From contig LNAC01000679.1 in the NCBI GenBank assembly GCA_002007465.1, positions 187,723 to 251,722 on the forward strand: a stretch of 64,000 bases of DNA, written 5' to 3'. Below, piece after piece: positions 47,745 through 59,559 of this stretch. The stretch's first letter is position 1; every line of letters begins with the position of its first letter. The DNA comes from Ailurus styani (Eukaryota > Chordata > Mammalia > Carnivora > Ailuridae). Position numbers and translations under genes: made by a program. A model generated the notes under the pieces. It searched no databases. It saw nothing but the letters and a program-made list of their open reading frames with translations, and had not been told where the DNA came from.

Positions 47745-48020
47745 TGTCTCTCTCCATTTCCATCTCTCTATATACATAACAAATTTCCCTGATACTCAGG
47801 CTTTTTTGTTGTATTCAGGCCTTCAACTGATTGCAAGAGGGCCACCCATTTTAAGGAGGGCAATCTGTTTTAGACCATTTACCAATTAAAATATTGATCT
47901 CATCCAAAAACACTCTTACAGAAAAATTCAGAATAAAATTTGACAAAATATCTGATGATCTGGAAAAGTTGACACATGAAAGTGACCACCCACAATCAGA
48001 ATCTTCCTGCTTTCTAAATC
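47745..48020 (-). repeat. Ancient interspersed repeat, second copy
   Basis: Same family and strand as 42196-42560: 'ttcaggccttcaactgattg' (47815-47834), 'gagggcaatctgttttagac', 'gacaaaatatctgatgatct', 'aagttgacacatgaaagtga'. Confidence 0.6.
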
Positions 48021-48142
48021 TTTGACTATGACCATTATTTAACTTCCAGCTTTGGAAACCATTGGCTTTGACCATTTTTTGAACATTGTTCATGAAATTA
48101 TTTTCCCTGAACAAAAGTTAGCTATTATACTTGGATGTCATT

Positions 48143-48372
48143 CCAATGGTTTATTTTTGCTTTTGTTTGCCTTGCCTCCAGAGACATATCTAGAAAAAAG
48201 TTACTATGGCCAATGTCAAAAAGGCTACTACTGCCTATGTTCTCTCTTAGGATTTTTATGGCCTCAGGTCTCACATTTAGGTCTTTAATCCATTTTGAGT
48301 TTATTTTTGTGTATGGTGTAAGAAAGTGATCCAGTTTCGTTCTTTTGCATGTAGCTGTCCAGTGTTCCCAAG
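48143..48372 (-). mobile_element. L1 ORF2 C-terminal piece, antisense (left arm of inversion)
   Basis: The plus strand reads 'ggtctttaatccattttgag' (48280-48299) and 'gcatgtagctgtccagtgtt', the reverse complement of L1 ORF2 after the RT domain. It ends where a sense piece of the same element starts at about 48373. No poly-A tail on the left. Confidence 0.85.
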
Positions 48373-49365
48373 GTGATACACTACATTAATAAAAGAAAGG
48401 ATAAGAACCATACGATCATTTCAATAGATGCAGAAAAAACATTTGACAAAGTACAACATCCATTCATGATAAAAACCCTCAACAAAGTAAGTTTAGAGGG
48501 AATATACCTCAACATCACCAAGGCCAAATATGGAAAAACCCCAGCTAACATCACCCTCAAGGTGGAAAAACTGAGAGCCTTTCCCCTATAGGCAGGAACA
48601 AGACAAGATGTCCACTCTCACCACTGTTGTGTAACACAGTACTGGAAGTCCTGGCCACAGCAATCAGACAACAATAAGAAATAAAAGGTATCCAAATCGA
48701 CAAAGAATTAAAACTTGCACTATTTGCAGATGACATGATACTACACAGAGAAAACCCTGAAAGACTGACAAAAACCTGCTAGAACTGATAATTTCAGTAA
48801 AGTTGCTGGATACAAAATCAACATTACAGAAATCTGTTGCATTTCTATACACCAATACTGAAGCAGCAGAAAGAGAAATTAAGAAAACAATCCCATTTAA
48901 AATTGCACCAAAACCATTAAGACACCTAGGAATAAACCAACAAAAGATTTGAAAGACCTGTACTCTGAAAACTATAAAACACTGATGAAAAAGTTGAAGA
49001 TGATACAAAGAAATGGACAGGCATTCCATGCTCATGGGTCGGAAGAACAAATATCATTAAAATGTCTATAGTACCCAGAGCAACCTACACATTTCACTCA
49101 ATCCCTATCAAATACCAACAGCATTTTTCACTGACCGAGAGCAAACAATCTTCAAATTTGTATGGAACCACGAAAGACCCCGAATAGCCAAAGCAACCCT
49201 GAAAAAGAAAAGCAAAGCTGGAGGCTTCACAGTTCCAGACTGCAAGTTATATTACAAAGTTGTAGTGATCAAAACAGTATGGTACTGGCACAGAAACAGA
49301 CACATAGGTCAATGGAACAGAATAGAGAACACAGAAATGAACCTGCAACTATATGGCAAATTTCT
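48373..49365 (+). mobile_element. L1 ORF2 RT piece, sense (right arm of inversion)
   Basis: Sense L1 ORF2. The FADD catalytic box of the L1 RT is readable at 48723-48734 (ttt gca gat gac). Flanking phrases are 'tcaatagatgcagaaaaaac' (48420-48439) and 'caccaatactgaagcagcag' (48850-48869). Frameshifts and stops break it. A 128-codon minus-strand frame at 48664-49050 lies opposite and is not a gene. Confidence 0.9.
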
Positions 49366-49909
49366 ATCTTTAAATACATACCTTTTTAAATAGTCCATGT
49401 GATGAAATGGTAGGTACACATAAAACACTTTGGTTGCATACCAATGTTTTAAGGATGGTCTTGAGGAAAAGAAGTTGGGCAAGTGTATGATGAGCAAGCT
49501 GAACCGAATACTTTATTAACGGAGCATTTTTCCTTGAAAAGAACTGAGTTACAAACTGCAGTTATTCAAACTTAGGATTTTGACAGAGATTTGTCTTGAA
49601 AATGAACAAAGATGGCCACTTCAAGGAAAATTATGGATAGTATTTGTTGTCAGTGATGAATTTAGTTTTCAAGCAAAAATATTGGAAAAGCTGTTTCTGC
49701 TGCTGTGAGCTTGGCACCTTCCCAACAGTTAAAGACTTTTGATGAGGTAAATGATGATATCAATAAATATGATCATTAAAATATTATAAAATGAAAAATG
49801 ATAGTAGCTGGAGCTCTGAGTCACTACATCAATCAAATAATATTTTTTAAATGACCAATGTGTGGTGTTACAAAGTAATTTAACATGAAAGAAAAAACAT
49901 TGGTTTTAA
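49366..49909. other. Unassigned; may belong to the hAT remnant
   Basis: The base composition resembles the hAT remnant that follows, and part of it could be its upstream coding sequence. I could not align any motif. Confidence 0.3.
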
Positions 49910-50192
49910 TGGAAAAAAGTATAAAGATTTCAGATTCCTGCTGTTCTTTAAACAGCAACTAGTTTGGTTTTGGCACAGTATCAAAAAAAAGCACATCTAC
50001 AGTTATCTCAAAAGGTTATTAAAATGTTCCTCGTATTTATATATCATAAGTATATATCCAAACTATATATTTGGATAAGGGTGAATATTCTTTGTGTGTT
50101 TGAAGCAAAATAACATTGTAATAAGATTAATGACAAAGCAGATAGGAGAATTAGCTCTCTTATTAAACTAGACATTGGAGATTAACATAAAG
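49910..50192 (+). pseudogene. hAT transposase C-terminal remnant (ZBED/FAM200-like)
   Basis: Two broken frames carry the hAT dimerisation style. 'FKQQLVWFWHSIKKKH' is at 49947-49994. After shifts, 'NKINDKADRRISSLIKLDIG' is readable at 50120-50179. These follow the order of the C-terminal hATC domain in domesticated or Charlie-type hAT transposases (ZBED5/FAM200/SCAND3 group). It carries stops and an AT-rich insertion around 50035-50080, so it is a dead transposon or an old retrocopy of such a gene. No introns are visible. Confidence 0.6.
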
Positions 50193-50374
50193 GAGTCTCC
50201 ATATGGAAAATATTTATCATAAAAAATGTACCATTTATATTAACAGGTTTAACTGGTTAACAGGTTTATGTTAACAGCTTTATCAGGAGTTACCAAACCC
50301 AAGCTCTTGGGGAAACCACATCTAGCCTGCCTGTTATTTTTCTTTGTTTTTTTTTTTTTTTTGGTTTTGTTTTG

Positions 50375-50609
50375 TTTTGACTTTTTAAGATTTTGTTCAT
50401 TCATTCATTCATTCATTCATTCTTTCATTCGTTCGTTCATTTATTTGAGCACAAGGAGAAGGACAAAGGGAGAGGCAGGAATCTCAAACAGACTCCCTGC
50501 TGAGCACAGAGCCAGACGTGGGGCTCAATCTCAAGTCCTTGAGATCAGACCTAATCTCAAGACCTGAGCTGAAACCAATTTCACCAACTGAGCCACTCAG
50601 GTATGCCCT
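50375..50609 (-). mobile_element. Can-SINE (old subtype) with (ATTC)n expansion
   Basis: Reverse-oriented; right end 'gccactcaggtatgccc', diverged core with a partial duplication ('gagatcagacctaatctcaa'). In the tail the usual 'attt' repeats have become (CATT)n/(CGTT)n at 50397-50436. Confidence 0.85.
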
Positions 50610-51371
50610 GACTGCTATTTTTCTAAGTAAAGTTTTCCTGGTATCAGACCCAAGCTTTTTAGTTTACATATTATTTATGGCTGTTTTTACTCTACAACAG
50701 CACAATTGAGTAGAACTGACAACAAGAGTAGAGGACAGTGGAACTGAGATGCAAGAGGGACTTCATGGTTCACGAAGCTGAAAGTAGTTACTATCTGTCC
50801 CTTCACAGAAAATGTGTGCTAATCCCTGAGATTATTATCTTTCAATAAATTAACACACATTTTCCAGGATTGTAAATATCAAGAGAGATAACCTTGCATA
50901 AATAAAAATTCTTTGACATTCTCAAATTTTAAAGAGCATGAAAGGATCCCGGGACCACAAAACCTGAGTGAGAATAATTGCCATCAACAAGGAGGGTAAA
51001 TTTTTTCTCTCTGAACACACGTACTCAAGAGCCAGCAGTTTCCTTTCTAAAACTATGTCTCAGTCCTGAGACGGACCGTCCCTTGACAGAGGCCACTGCT
51101 CTTCTCTAGATAATATAAATCCCTTCTTGCCTCTTTGGGTCTTAGGGTGGTGATAGTGTTCCCCTTATTTACTCAGAATTCCTGAACTATTCCTTGTGGT
51201 TCCTCCAAACTCCACCTACATCTTTGTTACTGATCCTTTTGGTAATAGTCTCTTCTTCAGTTATCCTAATTTGATTGTTCCATATATATTTCTTTTGGGA
51301 CCCCCGACTAAGTAACTATATTCTCTAGCTCCCATGTAACCCATAGAGTAATTATGAAACACATACCTTTG
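50610..51371. repeat. Mostly unclassified; probable ancient repeat at 51000-51310
   Basis: 'gtggtgatagtgttcccctt' (51148-51167) and 'tttcttttgggacccccgac' (51289-51308) recall the 3' end of an old dispersed repeat. Family not assigned. Nothing recognised elsewhere. Confidence 0.35.
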
Positions 51372-51480
51372 AGTTCTCATTTTGCAGAAATAGAAAATAA
51401 GACACACAAAGTCTAAGTAATTATGTCTAGGACACTGAGTCGGTACGTGAAGCCAGGATTATAATGCCGACAGAATGACT
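51372..51480 (-). mobile_element. MIR SINE remnant
   Basis: Antisense MIR order: 'tcattttgcagaaatagaaa', 'aagtctaagtaattatgtct', 'gaagccaggattataatgcc'. Confidence 0.65.
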
Positions 51481-53375
51481 GCAGAGTTTAGGGAAATAAC
51501 TCTCATTCTATTACACAGAAATTTCACTTAGGTATATATCATCCAGATTACTATCCTGAGAAATAAATACTTAATTGCTTTTTTTGTGGCCACAGTATTA
51601 ATACCAACAACATACATAAGCAACTTAAAACTGTTTTTTTAATCTACTGCTTGCTTAGTGTTAAAGCTTTGCATTTTTCATGTATCACTGGTAGTATAAC
51701 ATAGCAAGGAAAAAAGAGCCACCAAACATAAGTTACTTCAACATGAACTATGGCTTCTGCAGTAACAAAATATCTCTTTGTGGTCTGATGTGGCACCTAA
51801 GGTTTATTGCTAGGCCTGAATGTGAACTTTCCTACTTCTTAGATTATTCCGGCTTCTCTCCACAGTATTTGCATGCTACCTCAAAGCGTATTTCATCCCA
51901 TCAGTGTTTTGTTGTTGTTGTTTTATAAGTATATCTAGCCTTACTCTGTAGGGCGAAGGGAAAGATGAACAACGTATTGATTTGTAAAACGCAAGGGATG
52001 GTGTCCCTACTGCCCTGGCAAATGAAAACTCTTGAGCTGATTAAATGCTTCACCATAAACCAAGAAACCCATTTATCATTTTAACTGGTGAGTTTTGCAC
52101 TATATCAGGAGTACGTGGGCTCCCGGCAGCTCGGGCAGAAGCAGTGTGTTTGTAGGGAGATCTCTGTGCTTTCCCCTGTCAGCATCATGACTTTCCTCTT
52201 TCCCATTGCAATTTCAGGCACAGTCATGTTAAAGCATAAATTCCAAGTGAACACCTGAATTCTACAAAAAAATGTTATATTCCCATAATCATTCCTCACA
52301 TCCTCAATTTAACTCAGAATAGTTTCAAACATAGGACTAGGAGGTTGCCTTTCATCGGCTGTGATTTCAAAGGTACTAAAATAGCTCCTTTTTCATTCCA
52401 CCCACATTCCTCACCTGACAGTTTTCTGAGTATTTCATTCTCTAACCATAAGGCAAAGCCTTTCCTCCCGCATCCTCAGCTCAGGCTGAAAATGCAAACT
52501 CCCAGGAGAGGAAGCACTATAAATTAAATTCATACTTAGGTGTCAATGACTAATATAGAACTATTTCCCAGGGAGTGGGTTTTGACATGAGGTGAGTCCA
52601 AAGGGAATATGTCTTAAAGGGGTGGAGAGTGGGGGGCCACGGAGCAAATACAAATCTCATTGAAAGGGATGTTCAGGGCCGCCTTCGCACCATGGCATGG
52701 CACAGTATTCTTCCAAAAGTTGTCTGGTGAAAAAAAGACCTAGGATAAATTTTGTTAAAATCCCACATTCCTGGCCTCCAACCAGAAATATCAAACCAGA
52801 ATTTCTAAAGAGAGGCCTGAGAATTTTAAGTTGTATCCAAGAGAGGTGTTTGTTTTTGTTTTGTTTTTTTTTAATCGGACCATTTTCCTAAAACATTGAG
52901 GTCATGAGAGCAATAAGAAATAGAACCCTGTGGACCTAGCAAAGTGGTTCTCCTCATGTTTCTTCACCTCTCTTTACCGATCAAAAAATACTGATTAAGC
53001 TCCGAGGAACAGCAGGTGGAATTCAAGTTACTTAGGATGGACTGGCTCTTTCAGGACAGATTTAATCTATCACTTCTTTGTGTATTTTCTTTTGAAATAT
53101 TAAATGAGAGCCTAAAAAAATAGCAAAAAAATCTAAATAGATAGAGGTCAAAGCCTTGCCTTATGTGATGTCAGAAGAGTCCAGGACAGCCAGGAAAAAA
53201 GCTCTGGAGCTCCAGGCCCAGAGTGAGCCCTGACCCTGGCCCTGGTAATAGAAGGAGCCATGTGCTTGAACCCCCGCTTGCACAAAGCAAGCATTTGGTA
53301 AATGCTATGGGTAGATCAGACATGAATACTAACCAGTCTCTCTCAGTGGGCACTTGACCATGTAATGTATTTACC
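51481..53375. other. No recognisable feature
   Basis: About 1.9 kb of unique sequence, free of young SINEs. Short frames only. Confidence 0.5.
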
Positions 53376-53379
53376 TACA

Positions 53380-53510
53380 TGCAATTCTTTTTTCCTTAGC
53401 AGATTTTAAGCTCCTTGAAAGAAACAGTGTTGAATTCCTCTTTGTATCAGGTATTATAGCATTTTATTCATAGCCGGTGTTCAGAGAACTTTGTTGAATT
53501 GGCTCAAAGT
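53380..53510 (+). mobile_element. L2/MIR-type 3' end trace
   Basis: 'gattttaagctccttgaaag' (53403-53422) and 'gttcagagaactttgttgaa' (53479-53498) match the L2 3' end in order. Confidence 0.5.
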
Positions 53511-53949
53511 GGCTTACATACCTTTATAAACTGTGCATTGTATCATTTTTATTTAGCACTTCGCTGTAATTCAACAAGTACTTTTACCTTGCTGTAACTT
53601 TTTGTTTCCCAACTGGAAGCAGAAGCTGTTAGGGTGCCCTGTGTATTACACAGATTTCCAAACAAAAAGCATATTATGCCAGGTAGGTCCCTTGTTGGGG
53701 ACGGATGAAACTGAGGTGACGTCACCAGGCTTCTAATATCTATTCAGGTGTGATATTTATTTCATGATGATACAAAGCAGTGAGATGAAAACTGGAGAGA
53801 TCATAGATGCTCCCTTTGTAGATGGGAAATGGAGGAAATGAACAAATACGTATGCCTACCACGTTTCATACTCTTGAATAGGTATTTGCACATATATCAT
53901 GAAGTTACACCTTCACCTCAAATCTAAGAGGTAAACATTATTATCCTCA

Positions 53950-54714
53950 AGAAACAGCAGGTGTTGGTGAGGATGTAGAGAAAAAGGAACCCTCAGGCAC
54001 TGTTGGGGAGAACACAAACTGGTGTAACCACTGTGGAAGAGAACACGGAGGTTCTTCAGAAAGTTAAAAATAGAATTACCATAAGATCCAGCAGTCTCAC
54101 TCCTGGGTGTTTGCCCAAAGAATACAAAAACACTAAATCACAGGTATACATGTGGTCCTATGTTTATTGCAACATTATTTACAGTAGCCAAATTATGGAA
54201 GCAGCTCACGTGCCCATCAATAGATGAAAAGAAGAAATGGTGCGTGTGCGCTTGTGTAGATATGCATACACATGCAATGGAATGTTATTCAGCCATAAAA
54301 AATGAATGAAATTCTGCCATTTGCAACAACATGGATGGAGCCAGAGAATATCATGCTAAGCGAAATAAGTCTGTCAGAGAAACAAATACCATATGATTTC
54401 ACTCGTAGGTGAAATTTAAGAAGACAAATGAACAAAGGAAAAAAAAAGATGTGCGTGCGTGCACACACACACACACACACACACCAAGAAACAGACTCTG
54501 AATGGTAGAGAACAAACTGAGGGTGCCCAGAGGGGTGGTGGGTGGGGGATGGATGAAACAGGTGATGGGGATGAAGGGATGTACTTGCAAGGAGCACTGG
54601 GGGATGTATGGAGGTGTTGAATCACTATACGGTACACCGGAAACTAACATTGCACTGTTGTTTAGCTGTTCTTGAATTGATATAAAAACTTTTATAAATA
54701 AATTGGAAAAAATC
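53950..54714 (+). mobile_element. 5'-truncated carnivore L1 3' end inside MIR
   Basis: Sense L1: 'ggtgttggtgaggatgtaga' (53961-53980), 'gtcagagaaacaaataccat' (54373-54392), 'gttgaatcactatacggtac' (54616-54635). An (AC)n run sits inside at 54461-54484. TSD 'attatcctca' at 53940-53949 and 54715-54724. Confidence 0.92.
54450..54484. repeat. (GTGC)(AC)n microsatellite inside L1
   Basis: 'tgtgcgtgcgtgc' followed by a 24-bp CA run; alternating purine-pyrimidine throughout. Confidence 0.95.
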
Positions 54715-54849
54715 ATTATCCTCATTTTGTATTAAACAAAATAGGGGCTCAGAGAAGTAACTCAAATCAAATTATCCAGTTAACACTACAGTTGGGGTTG
54801 AACACTAGATCAACCCTCTTCCAAGAACTTTTTTTTTTTTTTTTACTGA

Positions 54850-57560
54850 AGGACACAACCTCTCAGTACAGATTAAAATCACAGTAGAGGCAATGCATAT
54901 TCTTCAGCTACTCCTCCAAGTTTTTCTATCCCCAATTCTCGTTATTTCTATAAAAAACCCATGTCCACTCACCTGATAGTTTGGCTCTTTTCTCTTTATA
55001 ACCTTCCTCTTAACTGTTCCTTGGCTTTGAAAAGCACCATTGGCAGTCCTTTAAAATATATGTTTTCCTTTCTTCTCTCTTAGCCCCTGTGTCTCTACCC
55101 TTCTGGTCCCCAGTTAGAATTTGTAATTTACTGAGTGGGCACCTGAGTATTACCTATTTTTCAATATTTTAAGTCTAATGTACTTAATTTGCTTTAGGCA
55201 ACATTGCATTGTTGAGAAACATGTCCACATCAACTGTAAATGAAAATATATTATATAGAATTGCTTTTGGTTCACTCTTTCCCATTTCAATTTAGTCTGT
55301 TTATCTTTGAGGGCAGCATTGCTACTTTGTGACTTCATCAGTTCTTTGAAATTGAATCTACTTGTGATCCGAATGTGACTTGCCTGACTGATAGCCCATT
55401 TGGCCAGTAATATAGTTAATTTTGACATTGAAATAGATTTCAAGTATCAGAAATAGGCATTTCCACAGTTGGAGAAATAAGTAGCATGGGACACTTTCCT
55501 GCTAGTAATAAAGTTCAAGATATATTGACAGTACCATCTGATTGTTAAATGGGGACAGAATATCTACCTTGACAGTAAACACAGGGTAAATTAGAAATGT
55601 TTTCACATAAGAAAATAAAGTTGAATTGTAATGTATCACACAGTCAGAACTCTATTAGTGGTATGTTTGTGGTGATAGTGGGTAAGGGTGTTATTGGGAC
55701 CACAGTGGTTGCCTTAACCGATTTTGCTTAGTGTAGGAATTTTGATTCTAATGGTTGGTTATTTTTTTTTTAATGGTTGGTTAGATTTGGCTTTTTACAA
55801 ATAGTTTCTATAACAATAACTGGATAGCTTTTTTTAATCCTAACACTTTATAAAGATAACAAGGATGAGAATGATAAGAAAATAATTCCATAGACCACAG
55901 TTTTTTCTCTATGCTATTTACCATAGTCTTTTTATGCAATAAAATATATTTACTCAGCTTCAAAATTTTCGGTTTTTCTTTGGTAATGACACTTGAACCA
56001 GCATGCTCTGTGGAGGCTACAAAGGGATTATTTCCTGGGAGGCCCAGTGTTGTTTCTATGCCATATAATCCTCCCTGCTTCTAAGTCATTTTGCTGAGCA
56101 GTAATAGGTCTTCACTTTTGTTTATATGTTGTGGCTTTCTGCCTTATTAATCAAAGGGTTCCATTACTATTATTTATCAACCAGCTACATTCTTTTTATG
56201 GAGTCTAATTTTTTGTACCCAACACCTGTTAGACTCAGTTTCTTTGTTGGGATCATCATTTTTAGGGATAGTGAAGGAGTTTTTAACCTTTTTTTTTTTT
56301 TTTTGGTGGGAGGAAACAAGCTCCTGATTTAAACCAGATTTTAAAATAGATCTTCCATATTATTAATACCATAATACTTCCCTGTAGTATCATTAAGTAT
56401 CACTTGGGAATATAATATGTTGGATTTATCCCTTACTATGTAAGTTAACTCAGGTTTATCTGTGACACTGTGAGGAGAGAGGAACTTGACCCAACTGGAT
56501 CTTCTGATTTCAGGAATATGATTTTTTTTAATGGCATTGTATTTCACATGGCAAAAAAAGTTTCATGGATTTATTTTTGAACTCTGTGTTCAGAAGACCA
56601 TGAAGAATATGCCATTAAATATCTTTGTCTAAACCTATTTAGAAGTTTCTTCCCAAAAATGCTCCAATATTCCATGCTATTAAACTTAGATAAAAAATAT
56701 TGGTGACAAATGAAACAGGAGAAAATTAATGGTAAGATCTTTAATTTTGATTTAAGCTCATGAACAGCTATAGTAGGGAGGAATCTAGACTGGAATAAGT
56801 TCCAGATGGAGTGCGTATGTCACTGAAACCTTTGAAGAGTTAGTGGCAAGTGAAAGCCCCGCACTCAGAGACTGAACACTTTTAATTGCCAATAAAACAC
56901 AGTTGACAGGTTCTAAGATTTTGACCAGCTCAGGTTGCTAATATTATTTGCAGTTTAGTTTGAGCAGTAAATACACTTGGGACATTCAAAATTGTCCAGA
57001 AAATTTTTAGAGTTTCAGAAATTAAAAAATTTTCAATTGAAGTAAAATAAGTTTTTAAAATAACTGTAGTAATGTAGAAAACATGTGACTTCACTATATC
57101 CAACTATAACTCTGTGTTGAGGCAGGCCTAGAAATTGTAGCCATTTCAGTGGTGAGGATTAGGCGCTCTAGAGTCATTGTACATTGATAGTAGACATAAT
57201 TAATTTTAATCTTAAAATAACATTTAGCATTTTGATTTACTCATCTGTACTGTATAAGGAAGTAATATAACAAGGTACACTAATTTATCCCCACTGATCT
57301 TATTTTGTCTTTGTATATCGTTTTTATTTTGAGCATTTCAGTTGCTTCCTATATCATGGACCTCGGTATGATTAATTTGCCCCCAAACCCTAAAATTTTA
57401 ATATTTATTAATGATTCTTGCTTTGAATAGGAAGTTACATGGAATAGGCATTTTCCATTTTATGACATGGATAATCTGGTTTTACTCTTCATTCTGTAAT
57501 ATTTAAAAAAATTACATAGTTTAAGAAGAAACTAATGGGGTCCTTTTTAATTTTGATTCC
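54850..57560. other. No recognisable feature
   Basis: About 2.7 kb of unique AT-rich sequence with T-runs near 56288-56304. A 97-codon minus frame at 55150-55443 is lysine/glutamine-rich and unrecognised. Confidence 0.5.
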
Positions 57561-57588
57561 AAAGAGATTATAGATCTTTTTTCTTTTT

Positions 57589-57786
57589 ATTTTTTGGAAA
57601 GATTTTATTTATTTATTTGACAGAGAGATAAAGCCAGAGAGCACAAGTGGTAGGATCAGCAGAGGAGAGGGAAAAGCAGGCTCCCCAACTGAGCAGGGAG
57701 CCTGATGCAGGGCTTGATCCCTTGCTCCTGAGATCCTGACCTGAGCTGAAGGCAGACACTTAACAGACTGAACCATCCAGGTGCCC
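57589..57786 (-). mobile_element. Can-SINE (older subtype)
   Basis: Reverse-oriented; left 'aaagattttatttatttatt', right end 'accatccaggtgcccc'. TSD unclear. Confidence 0.9.
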
Positions 57787-57849
57787 CAAATTATCTTTTC
57801 TCATACAAATTTTGTTGCTGCCACACATATTCATTTTTCTCTCACTGTG

Positions 57850-57852
<3 letters not shown>

Positions 57853-57930
<78 letters not shown>
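57853..57930. repeat. Compound (TC)n(AC)n microsatellite
   Basis: About 45 bp of pure TC followed by about 32 bp of pure CA, without interruption. Likely highly polymorphic. Confidence 0.98.
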
Positions 57931-57934
<4 letters not shown>

Positions 57935-58028
57935 GCTCCTCCCTAACCTTTCTCCTGATAGCTCTAACATTCTTACCCAGAGATCCTCATTGGGGTCAAG
58001 GCATGTGATACCTGTTATAATGAGCATG

Positions 58029-58085
58029 TATTCCCTGAGAGGAAAGGACATGCTAAGGACATATTTCCCTGAGAGGAAAGGACAT
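58029..58085. repeat. Short tandem duplication, period 34 bp
   Basis: 'ttccctgagaggaaaggaca' occurs at 58031-58050 and again at 58065-58084. Confidence 0.9.
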
Positions 58086-58089
58086 ATTA

Positions 58090-59555
58090 AAGTATATCAA
58101 TAAAAAATAAATATTTTGTAAGAAATCAAAGACTTGGGCCTCTAGCATGAGACTGAAAACCATCCAGGTTTTCTGTGTGGAGGCTCAAACCTTTTGCTTG
58201 CTCAGAATAATATCTTATGTGGGCTGGGGCAGTGCAAGGTGGGCCCCGCTGGAGGAAATGCTAGGCTACTTGAGTCCAGAGAAGGCCTGGGAAGGAGGGG
58301 CCACAAGAATTACTCTGAATACAAAGTGTTGGGCATGCAGATGGAGCTCTAACAGAGGTCAGCCCCTATTTCACATTTTTGCCACAGGCTAATTATAGTA
58401 GATTCTGTTCAGTGCATGGACAGTTGAACCTCATCTGATCCCACACTTCTGCCTGAAGATTCCCCACATCTACTATAAACACAAAACTACAAATCTTCCA
58501 CATACGTTGGTATTTTTCCATCCCCATTGCCAAACTGTAGTCCTGAATGTGATCATGTTTTACCAGGATTATGCCAACATAATCCTGAATGGACTTCCTG
58601 CTTCTGATTTAGGAATGCTGATTATTTTCTCTACCATTCTCCCCTTAAACGTGTGCCCTCAAGACTAAATCCCAAAATGAACCATGAGTGTATGGGAAGA
58701 AAATCAATATTAATTTTAATAGCATTTAAAAATATTAATAAGTCCCTTGACTTAATTTTTTTTACAAACAAATAAGAAAAATATATTTACTACTCTCTGG
58801 TGTCCACAATGACACTAGTTCCCTTGCTTGGTTCCTCAAGCTGTCACATCAAACAAGTACCCTGCACAGAAGATAGGTATTTAAAAACATATTTGGATCA
58901 CTGGAAACACTGTGCCTTTATTCTTGTTTTTTTTTTTTTTTTCATTGTGTTGTAACTAACGCAGTGTATCTGTATTCCGGTAAATGGTTATGAGATTATA
59001 TTGCCTAGTTTTGTTTAAAAATATCATACGAGTTGGACAGATTGCTTAAAGTGTCTCTCCCTAGAGCCAGTGTCATGTTAATGAAATGAGAGAAGCAATT
59101 GAAGGGACAAAAAGCGTATGGGCACTTTTCTTACTCCTTGTGAGTTCTTCATCAGCTATATTACACAATGGCCTCAAATAATGATAATTTAATCATCTCT
59201 AAAAGAAGTGGGTCCTAAAAACCAACAGTAAAAAAGGCTTTACTTATGAATTACATATGAATTTCTATATGGTAACGTTCATTAGCAAAGATCTTACCAC
59301 AAGTATGTAACTTTGCCTTGAAATACTGGATACTAAAAGGAAGAGACCAGAAGGACTGACAGGACATTAAAACATTATTATTTAGTTGAACTTCTTTCAT
59401 TTTTTGTTAATGCACCCTTTGAATGGTTCATATTGTATATATTTTTATGAAGAAATGTGTGTGTCTATATAGGTGGCACTGGCACTATTTATTGAGGGGG
59501 GAATGGCCAAAATGATTTACTGATAGAAGTACTTGCTCAAAAATATTTGAATACC
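58090..59555. other. No recognisable feature
   Basis: Unique sequence. T-run at 58926-58942. An 81-codon plus frame at 58147-58392 has no recognisable domain. Confidence 0.5.
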
Positions 59556-59559
59556 ACAG

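Larger units (their letters stand above)
53895..54825 (-). mobile_element. MIR SINE split by L1
   Basis: The left piece (53895-53949) has 'cacctcaaatctaagaggta'. The right piece (54715-54825) has 'ggggctcagagaagtaactc' and 'ggttgaacactagatcaacc'. The carnivore L1 at 53950-54714 separates them. Confidence 0.75.

Noticed and set aside
48664..49050. 128-codon minus-strand frame
   Set aside because: It lies exactly opposite L1 ORF2 RT sequence; a shadow of the retrotransposon.
54289..54725. Three overlapping minus-strand frames of 73-108 codons
   Set aside because: They read the antisense of the carnivore L1 3' UTR, with a CV repeat from the (AC)n run.
57781..58051. Frames rich in LSLSLS/HTHTHT or VCVC/RERE
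   Set aside because: They are translations of the TC/AC microsatellite.
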